Source: Candidatus Woesearchaeota archaeon (GTDB lineage Archaea; Nanobdellota; Nanobdellia; SCGC-AAA011-G17; GW2011-AR18). From it: a stretch of 26,987 bases of DNA. Under the pieces are notes generated by a model. It was given only the letters and a program-made list of their open reading frames with translations. It made no database searches and had not been told where the DNA came from. Both the position numbers and the translations under genes were made by a program. The stretch covers positions 1 through 26,987 of the forward strand of contig JAGVXZ010000032.1 of assembly GCA_018303515.1 (NCBI GenBank), read 5' to 3'. Below, in pieces: positions 1 to 8,058 of this stretch (position 1 is its first letter; every line of letters begins with the position of its first letter).

Positions 1-154
1 AGGAGTAGGGCCAAATATTGCAAAATCTCTTCTTAAAAAATTCAAAACAATAAAGAGTATAGTAAACATAAGCAAAGAAGAACTAAAAGAAATAGAAAAT
101 ATAGGACCAAAAAAAGCAGAAGATATAATCAAATTATTCGAAGAAAAATATTAA
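1..154 (+). CDS. C-terminal end of a helix-hairpin-helix protein, probably XPF/Hef-type nuclease (partial)
   Basis: Reading from base 2, 50 residues are open up to the TAA at 152-154; the 5' part lies outside the window. The peptide holds a tandem helix-hairpin-helix pair: GVGPNIAKSLLKKF followed by IENIGPKKAEDIIKLF near the C-terminus. This (HhH)2 arrangement at the extreme C-terminus is typical of XPF/ERCC4-family structure-specific nucleases, including archaeal Hef, where it binds branched or single-stranded DNA. UvrC and DNA ligase also carry HhH pairs, so the assignment rests on the resemblance of the motif and its terminal position. The nuclease domain cannot be seen. The gene is convergent with the next one, and the two stop codons share bases in a TTAA. 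Confidence 0.65.
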   Translation, partial: GVGPNIAKSLLKKFKTIKSIVNISKEELKEIENIGPKKAEDIIKLFEEKY

Positions 155-690
155 TTTAAAGAATATTCTTCTAATCTTTCATAATTCGGTCCATCTTTTG
201 TAAGATTAGAATTATACAAACAAAATTTTTCTATCCTAAATCTAATACCTTTTGGACTAAAATCTGACAAAAATTTGACATATTGTGGTTTATTCTTAAT
301 CCACTTTACTCTACCCAAAGTTAAATGTGATCTAAAATGCTGCTCAGAAGAAACAATTTCTAAGGTCTCAGAATCAATCAAATGTTGTAATTTTATTAAA
401 CTATCATCTGGTTTCAAACCCAACCAAATAATTTTAATAAACTCATCATCAGGAAATACACCTATAGAATCTAAAGAAACATCAAAAGAATTAAAGTTAA
501 TTTTCTTCAATTTTTCCTTAAGTTCTTCAAGTTGTATTTCATTAAGCTCACCAAAAAACTTCAAAGTAAGATGTAATTTAGACTTAGCTACCCAACTAAC
601 TTTTGCAAGAGGTGTTTTTATTTTAGCTTGAAATTTAAACAAATAATCTTTTACCTTTGAAGGTATATCAATTGCAATAAATATTCTCAT
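151..690 (-). CDS. thpR: RNA 2',3'-cyclic phosphodiesterase (2H family)
   Basis: A 179-residue protein of the LigT/2H phosphoesterase superfamily. Both signature H-x-T-x motifs are present: HLTL at residues 40-43 (before KFFGEL) and HLTL at 122-125 (before GRVK). These histidines and threonines form the active site that opens 2',3'-cyclic phosphate ends of RNA; the family was first described as a 2'-5' RNA ligase acting on tRNA halves. Length matches the usual 180-190 residues, and the MRIFIAIDIP start is typical of archaeal members. The gene follows the ureohydrolase gene with no spacing (start codon at 688-690, upstream stop at 691-693), so it is probably translated from the same transcript. 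Confidence 0.9.
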   Translation of the reverse strand: MRIFIAIDIPSKVKDYLFKFQAKIKTPLAKVSWVAKSKLHLTLKFFGELNEIQLEELKEKLKKINFNSFDVSLDSIGVFPDDEFIKIIWLGLKPDDSLIKLQHLIDSETLEIVSSEQHFRSHLTLGRVKWIKNKPQYVKFLSDFSPKGIRFRIEKFCLYNSNLTKDGPNYERLEEYSLN

Positions 691-1470
691 CTACAAAACC
701 TCCCTCACTAATTTAGCAGCAAGCTTAACAGTTAATCCATTTACATCCAACTTCGGACAAACCTCAACAATATCAAACATTCCAACATTTCTCATCTTTT
801 TAATCCTTTGTAAGAAATAAATAATTTCACGAGAAGTTAAACCACCCGGTTCACAATATCCCGTTCCTGGTGCAAAAGCTGGATCCACAACATCAATATC
901 AACAGAAACATAAACTGAAGGCCACAATAAAGCCCTTTCCATTACTAAAGAACAAACTTCATTTACTCCTAAATCAAACATTTTTTTCATATTAAAATAG
1001 AATATCCCTTTTTCTTTAAGATATTTAATTTCATTTTCATGCCAATTTCTTAACCCAATTAATATTACTTTAGCTGGATTCAAAAAACCTTCTTCAATTA
1101 AAACTTTGAGATAATCTTCTTGAGTTGGAGGACTAAAATTATTTTCACAATCTGGATGAGCATCAAAAATAATCATACCCGCATCAGGATGATTCAACAC
1201 AAATGCTTTAAATGAACTATAAGTAATAGAATGATCACCACCCAAGAGAATACATTTATTTGAAGATTTAATTTTATCAAAAATTCTTTTATTAGTTTCA
1301 ATAATGTTTGAATTTACAACATCTACAGCCTCAATTTGAAACTCATTAAAAAAACCATCTTCATTAGAATATAAATCATATAATGATTTTATAATCTCAT
1401 CAGGAGCAACTTCACTTCCATTCGCTTTTCCAAGCCCACCACCAGAAAAACCAACTTTAATTAATTTCAT
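691..1470 (-). CDS. Arginase/agmatinase-family ureohydrolase
   Basis: A 259-residue enzyme of the arginase/agmatinase/formiminoglutamase fold, which uses a binuclear manganese centre to hydrolyse a guanidino (or formimino) group. All metal-binding motifs are visible: GGDHS (His80), DAHPD (Asp103, His105, Asp107) and SVDIDVVDP (Asp191, Asp193), followed by PGTGYCEPGG. Length is slightly short for the family (about 290-310), mainly at the N-terminus. The substrate cannot be read from the sequence; agmatinase in polyamine synthesis is the common archaeal role, so speB would be a guess. It follows PAN with a 30-nt gap containing its own TATA-like element and directly abuts thpR downstream. Confidence 0.85.
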   Translation of the reverse strand: MKLIKVGFSGGGLGKANGSEVAPDEIIKSLYDLYSNEDGFFNEFQIEAVDVVNSNIIETNKRIFDKIKSSNKCILLGGDHSITYSSFKAFVLNHPDAGMIIFDAHPDCENNFSPPTQEDYLKVLIEEGFLNPAKVILIGLRNWHENEIKYLKEKGIFYFNMKKMFDLGVNEVCSLVMERALLWPSVYVSVDIDVVDPAFAPGTGYCEPGGLTSREIIYFLQRIKKMRNVGMFDIVEVCPKLDVNGLTVKLAAKLVREVL

Positions 1471-1490
1471 AAAAAAAATAATTACAAAAA

Positions 1491-1499
1491 TAATATAAA
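1491..1499 (-). promoter_or_regulatory. TATA element of the ureohydrolase gene
   Basis: On the minus strand this reads TTTATATTA, with its centre about 25 nt before the ATG at 1470. That spacing places transcription start at or next to the start codon (leaderless). It lies in the 30-nt gap after the PAN stop codon, so the ureohydrolase-thpR pair can be transcribed independently of PAN. Confidence 0.5.
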
Positions 1500-1500
1500 C

Positions 1501-2640
1501 CTAACCATACATCTCAAGAGGAGATTCCTCTTCATTTATAGTTAGTTTATCTATTGCAGCTAAGAAATCTTCAGTCTTAACTTTCTTTCTATTCTCTCTA
1601 ATGGCAAAATATCCGGCTTCTGTACAAACTGCCTTAATTTCAGCACCTGAAAAATTATCGGTTTTAGTTAAAATAGAATCAAAATCAATTTTATGTAAAG
1701 GCATGTTTTTCATATGAATTCCAAAAATCGTCTCACGCCCTTTTTTTTCAGGTAATGGTACTTCAATTAATCTATCAAACCTTCCGGGCCTCAATATTGC
1801 AGGATCAAGTATATCCACTCTATTTGTAGCACCAATAACTTTCACATCACTTAAATCATTAAATCCATCTATTTCAGTAAGCAACTGCATAAAAGTTCTA
1901 TTAACTTCTCTTTCACCAGAAGTGGCAAGATCTACTCTTTCTGCAGCTAAAGCATCAATTTCATCAATAAAAATAATTGCAGGTGCCCTCTCCCTTGCTA
2001 ACTCAAAAATACTCTTAACTAATTTTGCACCCTCACCTATGAATTTTTGCACTAATTCAGAAGCAACAAGTTCTATAAAAGTAGAATTAGTACTTGTAGC
2101 AACTGCTTTAGCTAATAATGTTTTTCCTGTACCAGGTGGACCATACAATAATATTCCTTTAGGAGGAACAATTCCCATTTGTAAAAATAATTCTGGTTTC
2201 AACAAAGGCAACTCAACAACTTCTCTAATTTCATTTATTTGTTCATCTAGCCCACCTATCTTTTCATAAAGAATATTTGGTTTATTAATTATTACAAAGT
2301 TTTCAACATCAAATGATTTAGTTTTTTCCAATTTTTCAACAATGGTTAATGATTTTTGTTCAACAACCACCGTATCAGTTATCTCAAGTTTAAGATTTCC
2401 AGCAACATTAACCAAGAACAAATTTCCATTTGGGACACGTATTATTGCTTTACCCTCATTATACAAAGATTTAATTTCACAAACTAAAAGGGGTAACTCC
2501 TTGAATTTACTTAATTCCGCCCTCATATACCCCAAACTTGCTTTTAATAATTGATTTTCCTCATAAATTGAGACTTCCCTATTTATCTTTGAAGTGCTTT
2601 CAGAATCTTTATCCTTTAGAGATCTTGATAAAATACCCAT
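1501..2640 (-). CDS. pan: Proteasome-activating nucleotidase (AAA+ ATPase)
   Basis: A 379-residue ATPase that unfolds substrates and feeds them to the 20S proteasome in the cytoplasm. Order of parts: short N-terminal coiled coil (about residues 25-48), OB domain (about 50-115), then the AAA+ module. Visible motifs are Walker A GPPGTGKT (167-174), pore-loop KFIGEG (199-204), Walker B IIFIDEID (222-229), sensor ATN (271-273) and arginine fingers in RPGRFDR (284-290). The protein ends Met-Tyr-Gly, which fits the hydrophobic-Tyr-any (HbYX) tail that docks in and opens the 20S gate. It is shorter than usual (about 400-430) in the N-terminal coiled coil. The HbYX end predicts functional 20S subunits elsewhere in the genome. 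Confidence 0.92.
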   Translation of the reverse strand: MGILSRSLKDKDSESTSKINREVSIYEENQLLKASLGYMRAELSKFKELPLLVCEIKSLYNEGKAIIRVPNGNLFLVNVAGNLKLEITDTVVVEQKSLTIVEKLEKTKSFDVENFVIINKPNILYEKIGGLDEQINEIREVVELPLLKPELFLQMGIVPPKGILLYGPPGTGKTLLAKAVATSTNSTFIELVASELVQKFIGEGAKLVKSIFELARERAPAIIFIDEIDALAAERVDLATSGEREVNRTFMQLLTEIDGFNDLSDVKVIGATNRVDILDPAILRPGRFDRLIEVPLPEKKGRETIFGIHMKNMPLHKIDFDSILTKTDNFSGAEIKAVCTEAGYFAIRENRKKVKTEDFLAAIDKLTINEEESPLEMYG

Positions 2641-2663
2641 AAATATTACAAACTGAGATTAAA

Positions 2664-2671
2664 TTAATAAA
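2664..2671 (-). promoter_or_regulatory. TATA element of the PAN gene
   Basis: The minus strand reads TTTATTAA 24-31 nt before the PAN start codon, suggesting a leaderless or nearly leaderless transcript. A TTCGGAAGA segment lies immediately upstream and resembles half of the element described at 2722-2760. Confidence 0.4.
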
Positions 2672-2721
2672 TCTTCCGAAATACAAAAATAGGAGTTCAC
2701 ACAGCAAACTTTAAACAAATC

Positions 2722-2760
2722 CCGAAAAACCTTCGGAAAAATCGTAAAAGCTTATATTAA
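2722..2760 (+). promoter_or_regulatory. 39-nt promoter/operator element (copy 1), with inverted repeat and TATA
   Basis: The element begins with an inverted repeat CCGAA-N5-TTCGG and ends with AAGCTTATATTAA, whose TATA-like part lies 24-32 nt before the ATG at 2784. It matches the segment at 6754-6792 in 35 of 39 positions without a gap. Position and TATA content show it to be a promoter; the inverted repeat upstream is a likely binding site for a dimeric regulator. The regulator is unknown. Confidence 0.6.
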
Positions 2761-2783
2761 CAAACCAAACAAATTTAACTTTT

Positions 2784-3116
2784 ATGGAAAACAAGACCCT
2801 TATCACTTTATGTTTAATAATCAATATTATTGGAACAATAATTCTAATTATAGCTACAGATTCCACTTTACCTGAAACAACTAAAAAACTTTTAACTTCT
2901 GATATTGACAAATTTAAAACAATTGAAGGAGAAATCACATCAATAAGAGAAACCCCGGGAACATATAAAATAATTCTCAATAACATTGATGTAACCGTGT
3001 TCAAGACAAAAAAACTAAACCTCAAAAAGGGAGACTTAATAAAAGTAGTAGGTAAAGTTCAAGAAAATAAGAATAAATTAGAAATAATTGCAAATAAAAT
3101 CCTCACTCTTAAATGA
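2784..3116 (+). CDS. Membrane-anchored OB-fold protein
   Basis: A 110-residue protein with one N-terminal hydrophobic segment (about residues 5-24) followed by a domain of about 65 residues that looks like a small OB-fold. The strand pattern is GEITSIRETPGTYKIILNN, then VTVFKTKKLNLKKGDLIKVVGKV, and a last strand with lysine- and asparagine-rich ends. This pattern is seen in OB-fold nucleic-acid-binding (tRNA_anti-like) domains, where KxGDxIxVxGKV is a characteristic loop and strand. The domain would sit on one face of the membrane; which face is not clear, and a cleaved signal peptide is possible. The start is supported by the TATA at the expected distance. No Shine-Dalgarno is seen. The ligand and role are unknown. 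Confidence 0.7.
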   Translation: MENKTLITLCLIINIIGTIILIIATDSTLPETTKKLLTSDIDKFKTIEGEITSIRETPGTYKIILNNIDVTVFKTKKLNLKKGDLIKVVGKVQENKNKLEIIANKILTLK

Positions 3117-3147
3117 AAACAGATTGTAACACTTAACTAAATATAAG

Positions 3148-3155
3148 TATTTAAA
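3148..3155 (+). promoter_or_regulatory. TATA element of the TPR-like gene
   Basis: TATTTAAA centred about 27 nt before the ATG at 3178, consistent with leaderless transcription. Confidence 0.5.
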
Positions 3156-3177
3156 GAACTATAAAACTAAAAGAATT

Positions 3178-3918
3178 ATGGATCATTATATCACTCGCGG
3201 ATCAGAAAAGCTAGTAGAAGAATACGATAGAAAAAAGGAAGAAAATAGATTTAAACACGTAATTCCAGCCTTAATTGACAAAGGTCTTGATAATATAGAT
3301 TTCTCAATGTTTGATGAAGGACAAAAAAAAGAACTTCTTAATGCAGGTGGAGATGAGTATCTTAAAAGAAATATGATTAATGAAGCAATAAATATATTTA
3401 CAAAAACAAATAATATTATAAGATTAATTCAAATCGGAGATGAACATGCAAGAGTTGGATTATACAATTATGCAGTTAAAGCTTATAAAATTGCAAAAGA
3501 CTTGGATAAATTAAGAGTAGTAGGAGATAAATGTTTACAAGAAGGTCACATTGCAGAAGCAATTGAAGCATACAAAGTATTACAAGATTCAGAAAGATTA
3601 AACAGAGTTGGTGATTATTGTATGCAAAAAGAAAAAATTGAATTAGCAATTGAAGTATTTGCTGCCTTAGGAAATAAAGATAAATTAATCAAACTGGGAG
3701 ATTTTTGTTTACAAAAAGGCCTTCATCACTTAGCAGCTAAAACCTACAATCTTGCAAAAGATACAAGCAAACTTAATATGATTGGCGATGAATTTATGAA
3801 AATGGGAATTCTTGGTGCAGCACTTAAATGTTTTGAATCATCTGAAAACAAAATGATGGTTTCCTTCATAAGATCTAACTTCTCAGATAAAGATTTAGAT
3901 ACAAAAATATTTATTTAA
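3178..3918 (+). CDS. TPR-like protein with six 29-residue repeats
   Basis: A 246-residue, probably cytoplasmic protein. Residues 54-227 consist of six consecutive repeats of exactly 29 residues (starting at 54, 83, 112, 141, 170 and 199). The pattern is L-x3-G-D near the start, often Cys two residues later, then Gly, Ala and an aromatic near residues 12, 17 and 21. Examples are LRVVGDKCLQEG and LIKLGDFCLQKG. This is a helix-turn-helix solenoid related to TPR or clathrin-heavy-chain repeats, although TPRs are usually 34 residues. Such scaffolds bind other proteins. The N-terminal 53 residues are charged and helical, and the last 19 residues fall outside the array. No enzyme domain is present and the partner is unknown. 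Confidence 0.8.
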   Translation: MDHYITRGSEKLVEEYDRKKEENRFKHVIPALIDKGLDNIDFSMFDEGQKKELLNAGGDEYLKRNMINEAINIFTKTNNIIRLIQIGDEHARVGLYNYAVKAYKIAKDLDKLRVVGDKCLQEGHIAEAIEAYKVLQDSERLNRVGDYCMQKEKIELAIEVFAALGNKDKLIKLGDFCLQKGLHHLAAKTYNLAKDTSKLNMIGDEFMKMGILGAALKCFESSENKMMVSFIRSNFSDKDLDTKIFI

Positions 3919-3963
3919 TTTAATAATTTGAAATTGTTATAAGAAGTAAAAAAGGATGCAAAT

Positions 3964-5499
3964 TTAAAAAAACTCTTCATACATTCTATTTACGATTTTT
4001 CCTATAGAACATTCTTGAACTGCAAAAGTAATATTACTAATTGCCATTCGAGACCCTTGATAAAGCAAACCATTTCTTGTTACTGAAATTACATCAGGCA
4101 TCATTCTCTTCATTATAAATGCAGACATTTTTTCGATTTCTTCTCTTGTTCTATGCATATGTGTACCTACAGAAATAGAATCAATAGTTGTAGAAATACC
4201 AATAATAGGTATTCGTGTTTCCAAAAAAAGATCCGAAAGACATTGTAAATATCCCCTTTCACTATTCATACCAAATTTTTCTACATGATAAATAGTAGTC
4301 CCTGTGTGCATACCACCAAGTATTGGTCCATAACTTGCGATAACTTCTTTATCTAAAAGTTCAAGAACTCTCGCTCGAACACTTAAAGGATCTGTTATCC
4401 CCTCACCTACGAGAGAAACAAGGGCAAGATTGGGATAAGAATTATCTAATTTAAATTCTCGAGAAAACAATGTTTCTATATCCTCTCTTTTTACTTGCTC
4501 ATTCTCAAATGCAACAGTTACTATACTCTCTTCTGTTCCAACCATATCGATAGATATTCCCCAACGGGAGAAAAAACTAAATAATTCAGGAAAGAATGTA
4601 TCCCTTTTATCTCGAATAACTTTCAAAACAGTAAAACCTTTCTTTCCCGCAATACCAACAATAGGCATTTTTGTATAATCCCTTTCAAAAACAACTCTTG
4701 TTCCATGGTTTTCTGGATGCAATAAAGAACGTACAACAATTGGTACTTTTGCTCTTCTACACCAAGACATTGCCTCCTCTTGTAATACTTGCACACCACC
4801 ATAAGCAAGTTCACGAATTTCTCTATAAGTTATTTCCTCTAAGCAATGAGCATTATTTACAAACTCTGGGCTTGCTGCAAAAATCCCTTGCACTTCTTTT
4901 AAGTTTTCATAAACTATTGCATCCAAAGACGCTGCTATAACATCACCAGTAAGATCAGAACCTCCCGAAGGAAGAGTAAGTACTTCTCCTGAACCTTCAT
5001 CTTTTCCATAAAATCCTCCAATAACAAATGTAGAAATATTTGGATTTTCAAAACATTTTATTTCCACAGAATCTACAATATTTCTTTCTCCTTTTTTTTT
5101 AATCCTAATAACATCACCTGCATCAATCCACTGAGCAGTTATTCCATTTCTATTCAAAAAGTGTGTTATAAGTTGTGCTTGATAATGCTCACCCAACGCG
5201 AGAAGCTCATCCTCTGTTCTTGCTTTAGAAATATCCCTTTCTAAATCTTCTTTTACAAAATTTATTTCTAAAGGAAGAGATATACTCTCAAATAGTCTAA
5301 TAATTTGGGATGTAGTATCTTCACCCTTCCACTTTCTTCTTAACAATTGTGTTACACGATCTGTTTCTGTTGCTGGAGCAGAAACAACAAGTACTTTTTG
5401 TATAGTTCTCTTATTTTGGAATAATCTTAAAAGATTTTTGTACCCTTCTGCAGTTCCTGTTGATGTACCACCAGACTTATAGACTTCAAAGTTGCTCAT
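3964..5499 (-). CDS. lysC: Aspartate kinase
   Basis: A 511-residue enzyme that phosphorylates aspartate, the first step toward lysine, threonine and methionine. The kinase domain shows KSGGTS (residues 8-13; the usual form is KFGGTS), the SGGSDLTGD substrate/nucleotide loop, a VQGIFAASP segment and REIRELAYGGVQVLQEEA, all characteristic of aspartokinases. The C-terminal part contains two ACT-like regulatory segments (around VLKVIRDKRDTFFPEL and ALVSLVGEG), which normally mediate feedback inhibition. It is somewhat longer than the usual 400-470 residues. The start codon lies within the end of lysA (14-nt overlap), so the two are translationally coupled. Whether it serves lysine or another branch is not decided by the sequence. 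Confidence 0.9.
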   Translation of the reverse strand: MSNFEVYKSGGTSTGTAEGYKNLLRLFQNKRTIQKVLVVSAPATETDRVTQLLRRKWKGEDTTSQIIRLFESISLPLEINFVKEDLERDISKARTEDELLALGEHYQAQLITHFLNRNGITAQWIDAGDVIRIKKKGERNIVDSVEIKCFENPNISTFVIGGFYGKDEGSGEVLTLPSGGSDLTGDVIAASLDAIVYENLKEVQGIFAASPEFVNNAHCLEEITYREIRELAYGGVQVLQEEAMSWCRRAKVPIVVRSLLHPENHGTRVVFERDYTKMPIVGIAGKKGFTVLKVIRDKRDTFFPELFSFFSRWGISIDMVGTEESIVTVAFENEQVKREDIETLFSREFKLDNSYPNLALVSLVGEGITDPLSVRARVLELLDKEVIASYGPILGGMHTGTTIYHVEKFGMNSERGYLQCLSDLFLETRIPIIGISTTIDSISVGTHMHRTREEIEKMSAFIMKRMMPDVISVTRNGLLYQGSRMAISNITFAVQECSIGKIVNRMYEEFF

Positions 5500-6673
5500 A
5501 TTGTATTAGATCAATTATCGTTTCTCTCTTTCTTATTAATTTATGTAACCCATTATCTAACAACACCTCTGAAGGACGCAATCTCCCATTATATTGTGAG
5601 CTCATCGCAAAACTATATGCACCTGCAACTTGGATTGCAAGAATATTTCCTTCCTTTATTTTAGGCATTGGACGATCTTTTGCAAAACAATCAGTGCTCT
5701 CGCAAACAGGCCCTACAATCATAAGTGATTCCGTTTTGGGAGCTTGCAAATCATTTGCTAAGACAATCGAATGATAAGCCCCATATAAAGCAGGACGTAT
5801 AAGATTTGTCATACCTGCATCAACACCTATAAAATTATTCTTAATTGTATTTACTGTTGTAAGAAGCATTCCTGATTCTGCAACAACATATCTTCCAGGT
5901 TCAAGCATTAAAATTGATTTGGTGTTGTATATTTTTTGTATTCTTTCTCCAAGTCTTTTTAGATTCAAGGGTACTTCTTCTGGCTCATAAGGAACCCCTA
6001 AACCACCCCCAAGATTGATATGTTCGAAATGTATATTAAGTTCTTGAGAAAAATTTTCTGCAATAGATTGAATGGATTTAAGTAGTTCTTCAAAATAAGA
6101 TTCTTCCAAAACACAAGACCCCGTCATCATATGAATACCAAATTCTTGTATTCCTGCTTCTTTAGCTGCACAATAGGCTTGCTTTGCACGTTCTTCTGAC
6201 ATACCAAACTTTACATCTTTTCCTCCAACAACAATTCCAGGGAATTTTCCTGCACCAAATCCTGGATTAATTCTAAAAGAAATTTTTTTAGGTAGACCAA
6301 ACTTTTGTAAACGATAAAAAATAGAGAGATCATCCAAATTCATCATTGCTCCTGTTTGTAAAGCCTTTACTAAATCTTCATCAGAAGGATTTACAGCCGT
6401 AAAAATAGATTCTTTAAGATTAAAACCAGCATACTCAGCTAGTTCTAATTCTATTTTATTTGAACAATCAGCACCTAAACCTTGTTGTGCAATTAATTTT
6501 AAAAGATAGATATTAGAATTTGCCTTTAAAGCATAACAGATTCTTGCATAGGGAAATGCTTCTTTAAGTTCTTGAATTTTTTTAAGAATAATTTGTTTGT
6601 CATAAACATATAAAGGAGTACCATATGTTTTAGTTAAACTTATTGCTGAGACCCCACCAATTTGTAGTTCCAT
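5486..6673 (-). CDS. lysA: Diaminopimelate decarboxylase
   Basis: A 395-residue PLP-dependent alanine-racemase-fold decarboxylase; the last step of lysine synthesis converts meso-diaminopimelate to lysine. Evidence is the PLP lysine in YALKANSN (Lys50), the HINLGGGLGVPY glycine-rich phosphate loop, the EPGRYVV segment, and GPVCESTDCF, whose cysteine belongs to the substrate-side active site. Length is close to the family norm (about 400-420). It is the first gene of a two-gene operon with aspartate kinase and is divergent from the permease at 6816. The middle of the pathway (asd, dapA, dapB and so on) is not in this window. Related carboxynorspermidine decarboxylases are unlikely given the GPVCES context. 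Confidence 0.9.
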   Translation of the reverse strand: MELQIGGVSAISLTKTYGTPLYVYDKQIILKKIQELKEAFPYARICYALKANSNIYLLKLIAQQGLGADCSNKIELELAEYAGFNLKESIFTAVNPSDEDLVKALQTGAMMNLDDLSIFYRLQKFGLPKKISFRINPGFGAGKFPGIVVGGKDVKFGMSEERAKQAYCAAKEAGIQEFGIHMMTGSCVLEESYFEELLKSIQSIAENFSQELNIHFEHINLGGGLGVPYEPEEVPLNLKRLGERIQKIYNTKSILMLEPGRYVVAESGMLLTTVNTIKNNFIGVDAGMTNLIRPALYGAYHSIVLANDLQAPKTESLMIVGPVCESTDCFAKDRPMPKIKEGNILAIQVAGAYSFAMSSQYNGRLRPSEVLLDNGLHKLIRKRETIIDLIQYEQL

Positions 6674-6695
6674 AAGAAAAAAAGATAAAATAAAA

Positions 6696-6704
6696 GTTTA
6701 AAAA
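6696..6704 (-). promoter_or_regulatory. TATA element of the lysA-lysC operon
   Basis: The minus strand has a TTTTTAAACTTTT stretch whose centre is about 27 nt before the lysA ATG. It is the only TATA-like element at the expected distance in the 142-nt divergent gap. Confidence 0.45.
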
Positions 6705-6753
6705 GATTAGCTAAAAAGTATCTTTCTGTACTACTTAAATTAAATGTAACCAT

Positions 6754-6792
6754 CCGAAAAAAATTCGGAAAATTCGTAGAAGCTTATATTAA
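6754..6792 (+). promoter_or_regulatory. 39-nt promoter/operator element (copy 2)
   Basis: Inverted repeat TCCGAA-N5-TTCGGA followed by AAGCTTATATTAA, 24-62 nt before the ATG at 6816. It is collinear with copy 1 at 2722-2760 (35 of 39 identical). The two downstream genes are unrelated, which argues for a shared regulator and against a simple gene duplication. Confidence 0.6.
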
Positions 6793-6815
6793 TAAAATAA
6801 AAAAATCTAGTTCAA

Positions 6816-8003
6816 ATGTTAAGTATATTTATTGCAATTCTAATTGGAACTTCATTAGGAATTATAACTGGATTAACTCCAGGCATTCATATTAACTTAG
6901 TTTCCATAATAATTATATCCTTACTCCCTAAACTCACGCTCCAAGATCCATTACTAATTGTATTAACCATAACTTCAATGTCAATTACACATACATTTTT
7001 AGATATAATTCCCTCAACATTTCTAGGTGTACCCTCAGAAGAAACAGCATTATCTATCCTCCCAACACATAAATTTCTTTTAGAAGGAAGGGGATACGAA
7101 GCAGTAAGAATCGCAACACTGGGATCACTATTAGGCTTAATTTCAACAATTGCGATAACACCAATTCTAATACCGGTTCTAAAATTTGCATACGATTACA
7201 TAAAAACATTAACACCTTATATTCTAATCTTAGCAACAATTATTTTAATACTAAAAGAGAAAAATAAGATTTATACAATCTTAATTTTCTTTCTTGCAGG
7301 AATATTAGGAATTTACACATTAAATACACATCTAATTAATCAACCTTTATTCCCATTATTCACTGGATTATTTGGAACAGCTGGATTAATTCTTTCACTA
7401 AAAGATAATACCCAAATTCCTAAACAAAGATATACCATTCCAAAAATAAATGGGATTTACAAAATTTTGCCTAAAGGACTATTTGCATCTACGCTTACAG
7501 GATTTTTACCAGGCTTAGGATCAGCACAAGCAGCAATAATTGCAACCTCAACTTCAAAAGATAAGGATCCAAAAAATTATATATTTCTTATTGGTTCAAT
7601 AAATACAATCGTAATGATAGTTGGATTAATTACATTTTATACAATAAATAAATCAAGAAACGGTTCAGTAATTGCAATTTCAAAACTAATGGAAACTTTA
7701 ACGATAAATAATTTTATAATAATTATTGCATCAATATTAATTACTGGTTCAATAGCTACTTTTCTAGCATTAAAAATCTCAAAAATATTTGCAAAGGTAA
7801 TAACGAAAATCAATTACAGAGTTTTATGTAAATTAATTATTTCTTTTCTCTCAATATTAGTCTTATTTATCTCAGGCACTTACGGCCTTCTGTTACTAAT
7901 CACTGCAACAGCCTTAGGAGTTATCCCTCCATTACTTAAAGTTTCAAGACATCATTTAATGGGCAGTTTAATTTTACCAATAATTTTATTTCTTTTACTC
8001 TAA
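6816..8003 (+). CDS. TctA-family (DUF112-like) membrane permease
   Basis: A 395-residue, very hydrophobic protein with roughly ten predicted membrane segments. It carries the two half-motifs of the TctA permease family: GLTPGIHIN at residues 19-27 and TGFLPGLGSAQAA near residue 227. These pseudo-symmetric G-x-x-PG motifs mark the large membrane subunit of tripartite tricarboxylate transporters. No small membrane subunit (TctB) or periplasmic binding protein (TctC) is adjacent; archaeal TctA-like proteins commonly occur alone, so the substrate and energy coupling are unknown. It is divergent from lysA and driven by the element at 6754-6792. A link to lysine or its precursors is only suggested by position. 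Confidence 0.8.
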   Translation: MLSIFIAILIGTSLGIITGLTPGIHINLVSIIIISLLPKLTLQDPLLIVLTITSMSITHTFLDIIPSTFLGVPSEETALSILPTHKFLLEGRGYEAVRIATLGSLLGLISTIAITPILIPVLKFAYDYIKTLTPYILILATIILILKEKNKIYTILIFFLAGILGIYTLNTHLINQPLFPLFTGLFGTAGLILSLKDNTQIPKQRYTIPKINGIYKILPKGLFASTLTGFLPGLGSAQAAIIATSTSKDKDPKNYIFLIGSINTIVMIVGLITFYTINKSRNGSVIAISKLMETLTINNFIIIIASILITGSIATFLALKISKIFAKVITKINYRVLCKLIISFLSILVLFISGTYGLLLLITATALGVIPPLLKVSRHHLMGSLILPIILFLLL

Positions 8004-8058
8004 AAATATTCTTATCTAAAAAATTTATGCTCTCTTAAAATTAACATATTATTAAAAT

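Noticed and set aside
2711..3025. Minus-strand open frame across the OB-fold gene, and similar frames opposite other genes
   Set aside because: Mirror frames of well-supported genes, without start signals or recognisable domains.
3964..6673. Possible horizontal transfer of lysA-lysC from bacteria, hinted by CGT/CGA arginine codons
   Set aside because: The polymerase genes also use some CGN codons, and the difference could not be quantified by eye.
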